Below are positions 7,141 to 11,331 of a stretch of DNA of 11,331 nucleotides, piece after piece. Position numbers and translations under genes: made by a program. Position 1 is the stretch's first letter. Every line of letters begins with the position of its first letter. The notes under the pieces were generated by a model. That model was not told the origin of the DNA and ran no database searches. It saw only the letters and a program-made list of their open reading frames with translations. This DNA is from an uncultured Clostridia bacterium. GTDB taxonomy: Bacteria; Bacillota; Clostridia; Christensenellales; Borkfalkiaceae. The stretch lies in NCBI GenBank assembly GCA_946628865.1, contig CAMOXE010000085.1:1-11331 (forward strand), in the 5' to 3' direction.

Positions 7141-7929
7141 ATGAAAACGGCGGCGAGTAAGATGCCGAGGGTGGACGCGATAGGCGTGTCGAGCGCGGGA
7201 GTATACGTCAACAACAAGATAATGGTCGCGTCGCTGTTTTTAAAGGTGAACGACGAAGATTTCGAGAAGAAAGTCAAGACCATGTATATAGACATCGCGA
7301 ACGAGATCGGCGCCCCGCTCGAAGTTGCGAACGACGGCGACGTAACGGCTCTTGCCGGCGCGATAGACCTTAACGATAACGAGGTCTTAGGTATCGCCAT
7401 GGGAACGAGCGAGGCGGTGGGATACATCAACTCTAACGGCGGACTTAACGGCTGGCTGTCCGAACTTGCGTTCGTACCCGTAGATTATAACGACGACGCC
7501 ATGGTCGACGAGTGGAGCGGAGATTACGGCTGCGGCGTTAAATATTTCTCTCAAGACGGCGTGATAAAACTTGCCGAAAACGGCGGGTTCAAATTTGAAG
7601 AGGGACTTTCTCCGGCGGAAAAACTCAAAGTTATACAAAAACTCATGCAAGAAGGCTCGCCTCTCGCTAGACAAATCTACGAGGACATAGGCGTATATCT
7701 CGGTTACACTTTGCCTTATTACGCTATGTTTTACGATATAAAACACGTTCTTTTACTCGGCAGGGTAACGAGCGGCGAGGGCGGAAATATCATAATAGAA
7801 AAGGCGAAAGAGGTCTTAAAGGCGGAGTTCCCCGAATTTAAGTTCAAACTCGAAATGCCTGACGAAAAGAACAGGCGCGTGGGGCAGTCCATTGCCGCTG
7901 CGTCGCTTGCGGAAAGTAAAAAAATATAA
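7141..7929 (+). CDS. ROK family protein, C-terminal fragment
   Basis: These 262 residues (counted from the first in-frame ATG after the stop) carry the rest of the ROK fold: DAIGVSSAGVYVNN (12-25), the catalytic-Asp segment EVANDGDVTALAG (61-73), the second phosphate loop LGIAMGTSEAVGY (83-95) and the late glycine motif LLLGRVTSGEGG (204-215). The CxCGxxGCxE zinc site of classical ROK repressors and kinases is not present. The first 8 codons after the stop are still homologous sequence, so ATG 7141 is internal to the ancestral gene. It is 24 nt from the stop, with only a weak purine run (AGAAAAGAGA, 7120-7129) at a poor distance, so restart would be inefficient. The stop overlaps the nagB ribosome binding site, so translation of this half would couple to nagB. 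Confidence 0.7.
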   Translation: MKTAASKMPRVDAIGVSSAGVYVNNKIMVASLFLKVNDEDFEKKVKTMYIDIANEIGAPLEVANDGDVTALAGAIDLNDNEVLGIAMGTSEAVGYINSNGGLNGWLSELAFVPVDYNDDAMVDEWSGDYGCGVKYFSQDGVIKLAENGGFKFEEGLSPAEKLKVIQKLMQEGSPLARQIYEDIGVYLGYTLPYYAMFYDIKHVLLLGRVTSGEGGNIIIEKAKEVLKAEFPEFKFKLEMPDEKNRRVGQSIAAASLAESKKI

Positions 7930-7938
7930 GGAGCAATT

Positions 7939-8661
7939 ATGAAGGTAATAATAGCGAAAGATTACGACGAAATGAGCAAAAAGGCGTTCGAGGTCATGAA
8001 GAGCGTCGTAAGCGCGAACAAAAGCGCGGTAATAGGTCTTGCGACGGGTTCGACGCCTATCGGCTTGTATAAAGAAATGATAAAAGACCATAAGGAAAAC
8101 GGAACGAGTTATAAGGAAATAAAGACGGTCAACCTCGACGAATACGCGGGGCTTGACTATTCGAGCGACCAAAGTTACGTCTACTTTATGAGAGACAATC
8201 TGTTCGACCATATCGATATAGACCTTAAAAACACGAATATCGAAAACGGCAAGGCGAAAGACAGACAAGCGGAGTGCGAGAGATACAACGCGCTGTTAGA
8301 GAAAATGCAACAGGATATACAAGTACTCGGCATAGGCTCGAACGGGCATATCGCGTTTAACGAGCCGGGAACACCGTTCGGCAGCGTAACGCACATAGTA
8401 GACCTTACCGAAAGCACGATAAAGGACAATTCGAGGCTGTTCAAGAGCATAGACGAAGTGCCTCGTCAAGCGTTCACTATGGGACTTAAAAACATAATGA
8501 ACGCAAAGAAAATACTTATTCTCGCAAACGGCGCGAACAAGGCGAAAGCGGTATACGGCTTAGTTAAAGGCGAAGTAACCGAAGGGGTTCCGGCGAGCGT
8601 ACTTCAACTTCACCCCGACTGTACTTTGATTGTAGACGAGGCGGCGGCAAGTTTGATCTAA
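7939..8661 (+). CDS. nagB: Glucosamine-6-phosphate deaminase
   Basis: NagB converts glucosamine 6-phosphate to fructose 6-phosphate and ammonia in the cytosol, the step that sends amino sugars into glycolysis. The 240 residues match the short Gram-positive form, without the C-terminal allosteric extension seen in the enterobacterial enzyme. The phosphate loop is GLATGSTPIGLY (33-44). The catalytic Asp67 lies in NLDEY, and the active-site segment GIGSNGHIAFNEPG (131-144) supplies His137 and Glu142; Asn135 replaces the Asp of the E. coli enzyme, as is usual in Gram-positives. The C-terminal VPASVLQLHPDCTLIVDEAA is typical. AAGGAGC (7928-7934) overlaps the upstream stop and sits 4 nt before the ATG, so the gene is in one unit with the ROK gene. 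It looks intact. No nagA is in the window. Confidence 0.97.
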   Translation: MKVIIAKDYDEMSKKAFEVMKSVVSANKSAVIGLATGSTPIGLYKEMIKDHKENGTSYKEIKTVNLDEYAGLDYSSDQSYVYFMRDNLFDHIDIDLKNTNIENGKAKDRQAECERYNALLEKMQQDIQVLGIGSNGHIAFNEPGTPFGSVTHIVDLTESTIKDNSRLFKSIDEVPRQAFTMGLKNIMNAKKILILANGANKAKAVYGLVKGEVTEGVPASVLQLHPDCTLIVDEAAASLI

Positions 8662-8676
8662 CTAAGCCTATTATTT

Positions 8677-8728
8677 AACGGCGATAGCCGTGAGAAAAAA
8701 TTCTCGCGGCTATCGCCGTTAAGTTTTT
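8677..8728 (+). terminator. Rho-independent terminator of the ROK-nagB unit
   Basis: A 20-bp stem (arms 8677-8696 and 8701-8720, with one G-U pair) closes a 4-base AAAA loop and is followed by AAGTTTTT (8721-8728). It lies 15 bp after the nagB stop. The convergent comEC gene ends at 8747 on the other strand, and the same stem could also end that transcript. Confidence 0.85.
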
Positions 8729-8746
8729 AAATATTATTCGAATAGA

Positions 8747-10240
8747 TTACGCAAACGCCGAAACGATGATTATCGCGACTATGACACCCGAAGAAAACGC
8801 TTTGACGCCCTTTTTCACGTTTATAAGGTCTCCGAATATCACTAACGCGATATAATACGGCAGAAATAAAACGGAAGGAAATTGAGTCGCGGTAACTCCG
8901 CCTAAAAACTTAGCCGCGATAGAATATATTCCGTCAAGCGCCGCGTAAGGCAACGTCAAGCCCACGCTCAAAAAAGGCAAAATCGAATTAAAAAGCAGTC
9001 CGATCCATAAAAAATAGTAGACTATCGTTACGATGGGCAACACGATAAGGTTTAAAAGGAGACCGACTGCCGGCATATACCCGAAATATATAATCGATAA
9101 GGGGAAAATCGCAAGTTCCGCAGCGACGAGCGCGGATAGCGCGCGTGAAAACTTAGACCCCAAAAACGCCGTTTTCCGACTTATAGGCGGACTTACGGTT
9201 ATAAGCGAGAAACAAACCGCAAAAGAAAGAATAAATCCCGCCCGAACTACGGACGTTGGGTCTGTCAGCGAGATAATAATCGCCGCTACGGATAAAGCGT
9301 TTATTCTGTCGTGTTTTTCGCCGAGCGTTTCGGATAAGAGCATACACCCGCACATAAATACCGCACGCATAGACGAGGAAGAAAATCCGCATACGCCCGA
9401 ATAGAGCAAAAGAACGATAAAAATCCCGACGCTTTTATACCGACGCTTAAGTTTTAACGGCTCTAAAACGAATAAAAGCGCCGCGAACAGCAGTCCGACG
9501 TGCATGCCCGAAACGGCGAATATATGCGCGATACCGCCGAGGCGAAACGTCGTTAATTCCTCGGCGCTCAGCGCCGAAGTGTCGCCGATAATAATCGCGA
9601 TCGCGATTTTCGAGGCTACGCCGCCGTCGTTTAAGGTAAGTCCGCGTTTTATCGCTTGTCGGACGGTATAAAATATTCCGCCTCTAAAGCCCGTAACTGT
9701 AACCGAATATACGTTTGTGCCCTGCATACTCGCGCCGATAATCGCGCTATAGGTAAACTTCCCGTCCTTACTCAAGGCGGCGGGGTACGCTCGGCATTTT
9801 ACGCTGAGTCTGTCCCCGACGTTTACTCCGTCAAGACCGTATAATAGAATATTTCCGCCTTTTACGCCGTCGTAACTGCATTCGGAAAGAAAAACCGTCT
9901 TGCCGTCGTCGTTTACGGAAATATCGCTGACGACTCCGCTGACCGTGTAGTTGCCCGACGGGACTTTATCCGCCTCGGTTTTAAGAACGCTATAATAAAA
10001 CCTGCCGTAGCCCAAAACGGACAAGAGTAAACATATACCCGCTACGACGGCGCGAGAAAATCGCGAACGCGATTTTAAGAAAATTTCGGAAAGAACAAAG
10101 GATGCCGAAAACACGCCCGCAAGAATCAAGACGCCGTAGCCGCCGAGAGACGGGGAGTAATAACTTACCGCCTCGCCGCATATAATGGATATAGCGAACA
10201 ACAAAAGCGGTCTTAAATTAAACCGCCTTTCAGAATTCAT
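8747..10240 (-). CDS. comEC: ComEC/Rec2-type DNA-uptake channel protein lacking the C-terminal MBL domain
   Basis: ComEC proteins form the inner-membrane channel that carries single-stranded DNA into competent cells. Met at 10240 (497 residues) is chosen over the longer open frame from 10354, because it overlaps the upstream stop as ATGAATTCTGA and has AAGAGGG about 9 nt before it. Residues ~10-80 are two to three membrane helices and ~95-185 a soluble beta-rich (OB-like) domain, together the usual N-terminal part. The Competence core follows, with IIIGDTSALSAEELTTFRLG and the hallmark GIAHIFAVSGMHVGLL (236-251), then repeated membrane helices to ~470. The chain ends after one more helix (484-495). 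Family members often run to ~700-800 residues with a DVGQGDS-type metallo-beta-lactamase domain; that part is absent and no remnant is visible downstream. Role in uptake is inferred from family. Confidence 0.88.
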   Translation of the reverse strand: MNSERRFNLRPLLLFAISIICGEAVSYYSPSLGGYGVLILAGVFSASFVLSEIFLKSRSRFSRAVVAGICLLLSVLGYGRFYYSVLKTEADKVPSGNYTVSGVVSDISVNDDGKTVFLSECSYDGVKGGNILLYGLDGVNVGDRLSVKCRAYPAALSKDGKFTYSAIIGASMQGTNVYSVTVTGFRGGIFYTVRQAIKRGLTLNDGGVASKIAIAIIIGDTSALSAEELTTFRLGGIAHIFAVSGMHVGLLFAALLFVLEPLKLKRRYKSVGIFIVLLLYSGVCGFSSSSMRAVFMCGCMLLSETLGEKHDRINALSVAAIIISLTDPTSVVRAGFILSFAVCFSLITVSPPISRKTAFLGSKFSRALSALVAAELAIFPLSIIYFGYMPAVGLLLNLIVLPIVTIVYYFLWIGLLFNSILPFLSVGLTLPYAALDGIYSIAAKFLGGVTATQFPSVLFLPYYIALVIFGDLINVKKGVKAFSSGVIVAIIIVSAFA

Positions 10241-10955
10241 AGGTTTCGCCCTCTTGGGCAATGATAAAGTTTCCGCCGGCGCGCTTTGCCTCGGCAAAAA
10301 TATCGCCCTCGTTATAAAACGGATTAAAATGGGTAATAATCGACTTATTGCCACACTTTTTTGAGAGTTCGGAGACGTGATAAACGCTTAAATGCGGCTT
10401 ATTTTCGTTCCAGTCTTTAAAAAGGAATCCGCCGTCGGCTAAAAACACGTCGGCATCGCATACGAAATTTTCAAGCGGCTCACAGACGTTCGTGTCGCCG
10501 GTATAGGCGAAAGTCTTGCCGCCGCACTTTATCTTGACGCCGTGATCGACCGCAGGGTGGCTAAGCGCGGTAAATTCAAACGTTATATCGTCCTCGAATT
10601 TAAAACCGTCGAATATTACGATCGCGTTAAAATAGGGTGAGCGTATCGCGTTCGTGATAATATCCGAGCCGTCGTCGAACGCAAAGAGGTATGGTTTATC
10701 GAATTTTTTGCCGCTACGCGAGAGAAACTCGAAATAATAACTAAGCACTCCGAGATCCGCGGTATGATCCGCGTGCGAATGAGAAATAATTATCGCGTAG
10801 AGGTTTTCGGGCAGAATTTCTTTTACAAGGCGCGAAAAACTGCCTTCGCCCGCATCCAACAAGATATTTTTGTTTCCCGCCTTTAAGAGGTACGAACTCG
10901 TTCCGCCGTCCGCTTTCGGAAACGGACCGTATTTACCTAAAATTTTCAGTTCCAT
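10230..10955 (-). CDS. MBL-fold metal-dependent hydrolase (YhfI / RNase Z-like)
   Basis: This 241-residue cytosolic protein is a complete metallo-beta-lactamase-fold hydrolase. The first strands and loop (GKYGPFPKADGGTSSYLL) resemble the GxxPxxxxxTSxYLL opening of YhfI and RNase Z relatives. Metal ligands expected in the fold are all present: HSHADH (59-64), His133 in LSHP, Asp154 in YTGDT and His209 in ITHF, along with HLSVYHVSEL (188-197), the usual HLS helix. No RNase Z exosite insertion is evident, so tRNA processing is not assured, and the substrate is unknown. It is first in a two-gene operon with comEC, overlapping it by 11 bp. No ribosome binding site precedes the ATG, and the predicted transcription start coincides with it. 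The motif differs from the DVGQGDS domain of ComEC. Confidence 0.9.
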   Translation of the reverse strand: MELKILGKYGPFPKADGGTSSYLLKAGNKNILLDAGEGSFSRLVKEILPENLYAIIISHSHADHTADLGVLSYYFEFLSRSGKKFDKPYLFAFDDGSDIITNAIRSPYFNAIVIFDGFKFEDDITFEFTALSHPAVDHGVKIKCGGKTFAYTGDTNVCEPLENFVCDADVFLADGGFLFKDWNENKPHLSVYHVSELSKKCGNKSIITHFNPFYNEGDIFAEAKRAGGNFIIAQEGETYEF

Positions 10956-10961
10956 AAATTC

Positions 10962-10990
10962 ATTTTATGCTAAATAAAAAAATAAGTCAA
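10962..10990 (-). promoter_or_regulatory. Promoter of the MBL-comEC operon, predicted leaderless
   Basis: On the minus strand TTGACT (10985-10990) and TAAAAT (10962-10967) are 17 bp apart, close to the sigma-A consensus. Six bases (10956-10961) separate the -10 from the ATG at 10955, so +1 should fall on the A of the start codon. There is no purine-rich ribosome binding site between promoter and gene. Confidence 0.65.
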
Positions 10991-11017
10991 GAATAACGGT
11001 TTATTATTTTTAAAGTC

Positions 11018-11046
11018 TTGCAATCAAAAGGGATATTTGCTATAAT
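11018..11046 (+). promoter_or_regulatory. Sigma-A type promoter upstream of 6S RNA
   Basis: TTGCAA (11018-11023) and a perfect TATAAT (11041-11046) are 17 bp apart, with TGC just before the -10 (an extended -10). The expected start is near 11053, about 74 nt before the mature 6S 5' end, so the transcript would be a longer precursor or a separate small leader RNA. No open reading frame begins in 11047-11126. Confidence 0.65.
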
Positions 11047-11062
11047 AAATGAGTTAAGCGAA

Positions 11063-11083
11063 AACTCGCCGAAAAGGCGGGTT
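11063..11083 (+). other. Leader hairpin between promoter and 6S RNA
   Basis: Arms AACTCGCC (11063-11070) and GGCGGGTT (11076-11083) pair over 8 bp, with one G-U, around a GAAAA loop. The first arm can instead pair its AACTC with GAGTT at 11051-11055, so two exclusive folds are possible. No T-run follows on the + strand. On the minus strand the stem is followed by a TTTTCGCTT run, a weak terminator at most. Confidence 0.45.
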
Positions 11084-11093
11084 CGGATATGAA

Positions 11094-11120
11094 TTGACTT
11101 GTGGCTTGACAGGCTAACGT
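11094..11120 (+). promoter_or_regulatory. Possible proximal promoter of 6S RNA
   Basis: TTGACT at 11094-11099 (a second TTGACA lies at 11106-11111) and TAACGT at 11115-11120 would place the start near 11127, just where the 6S RNA closing stem begins. The 15-bp spacing is short and the -10 is weak, so this is tentative. Confidence 0.35.
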
Positions 11121-11126
11121 TAAAAA

Positions 11127-11323
11127 TTCCTGCGGCGTTCGCATCGGGGTTTAATTCTTTCCACAACAAAAAATAAGGGAGCGACTCGTCTTACGGAGAA
11201 GGCGTATCTTGCGGTTTTTGTCTTTGAGCAGACCGTTTTATGCAAGAAGTCCCGAGACCTTAAGCGGCGCACCCACCTGCAATAGAGCGGGTTGATTTAT
11301 GCCCAAGAACGGCGCAAGCGGGA
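11127..11323 (+). ncRNA. ssrS: 6S RNA
   Basis: 6S RNA mimics an open promoter and binds the housekeeping sigma RNA polymerase to tune transcription in slow growth. The ~197-nt length fits the family. The 5' end TTCCTGCGGCGTTCGCATCG resembles the conserved closing-stem strand (GTTCGCA), and TCCTGC can pair with GCGGGA at 11318-11323. The 3' strand of the central bubble, CGAGACCTTAAGCGGCGCA followed by CCCACCT, parallels the E. coli segment. Within it a small hairpin ACCTGC/GCGGGT (11275-11280 with 11287-11292) matches the family's bubble-side hairpin. The apical arm includes TCTTGC/GCAAGA (11207-11212 with 11242-11247). Exact ends are estimated; any terminator lies past the window. A structural covariance search would settle it. 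Confidence 0.8.
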
Positions 11324-11331
11324 ACCGCCCC

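Larger units (their letters stand above)
6568..7929 (+). pseudogene. ROK family sugar kinase-like gene interrupted by an in-frame stop
   Basis: Reading straight through TAA (7114-7116) gives one continuous 453-residue ROK protein with no change of frame. The join reads WFPKINSDPE, stop, HRKEILTAMKTAA; related ROK proteins carry a DPxYH segment here, so a tyrosine codon (TAT or TAC) changed by one base to TAA explains it. No other disruption is seen in either half, which suggests a recent mutation, a minority allele, a base-call error or tolerated recoding. The halves are described separately. Confidence 0.75.

Noticed and set aside
10241..10354. 38-residue N-terminal extension of the ComEC protein
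   Set aside because: It lies inside the MBL gene, is basic and non-membrane in character, and the Met at 10240 has a ribosome binding site and a coupled stop/start overlap.
10230..10955. The stand-alone MBL gene as the split-off C-terminal domain of ComEC
   Set aside because: It lies upstream rather than downstream, and its opening strands and HLS helix are of the YhfI/RNase Z type, without the DVGQGDS motif.
1..11331. CRISPR array, insertion sequence, prophage or toxin-antitoxin module
   Set aside because: No regular repeats, transposase, integrase or paired small toxin genes were found on either strand.

Overview
The window reads like a chromosome segment of an uncultured, moderate-GC Firmicute, most likely a gut-type clostridium. 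The grounds are strong AGGAG-type ribosome binding sites, a Gram-positive-type short NagB, clostridial-looking ABC-2 exporter parts, many lipoprotein and Ig-like surface domains, and a Firmicute-like 6S RNA. This placement is inference from protein character, not from a marker gene. There is no CRISPR array, insertion sequence, tRNA or rRNA.

Bases 1-5436 (+ strand) hold a tightly packed four-gene operon that begins upstream of the window. It encodes an ABC-2 type ATPase (5' end missing), a polytopic permease of about 12 membrane segments, a small membrane-anchored protein with a BIG2-like Ig fold, and a large lipoprotein with two tandem Ig-like repeats and a probable beta-helical body. The spacing (1, 3 and 17 bp) suggests the exporter and the two surface proteins act together, but the substrate cannot be read from the sequence. 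A perfect 20-bp inverted repeat (5441-5485) separates this operon from the convergent gene.

Bases 5523-8728 form an amino-sugar locus. An AraC-type regulator (- strand) diverges from a ROK-family sugar kinase-like gene followed by nagB (glucosamine-6-phosphate deaminase). The ROK gene is split by a single in-frame TAA at 7114, where the family has a tyrosine. Both halves remain in the same frame and look otherwise well preserved. A strong hairpin with a T-tract ends the unit.

Bases 8747-10955 (- strand) hold a two-gene operon: a stand-alone metallo-beta-lactamase-fold hydrolase and a ComEC-type membrane channel protein that lacks the usual C-terminal metallo-beta-lactamase domain. The two genes overlap by 11 bp. 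The operon promoter is well formed and its predicted transcription start falls on the A of the first ATG, which implies a leaderless mRNA.

Bases 11018-11331 (+ strand) hold a good sigma-A type promoter, a short hairpin leader and a 6S RNA (ssrS) reaching almost to the window end. It is recognised by its conserved 5' and 3' closing-stem bases, central bubble and bubble-side hairpin.
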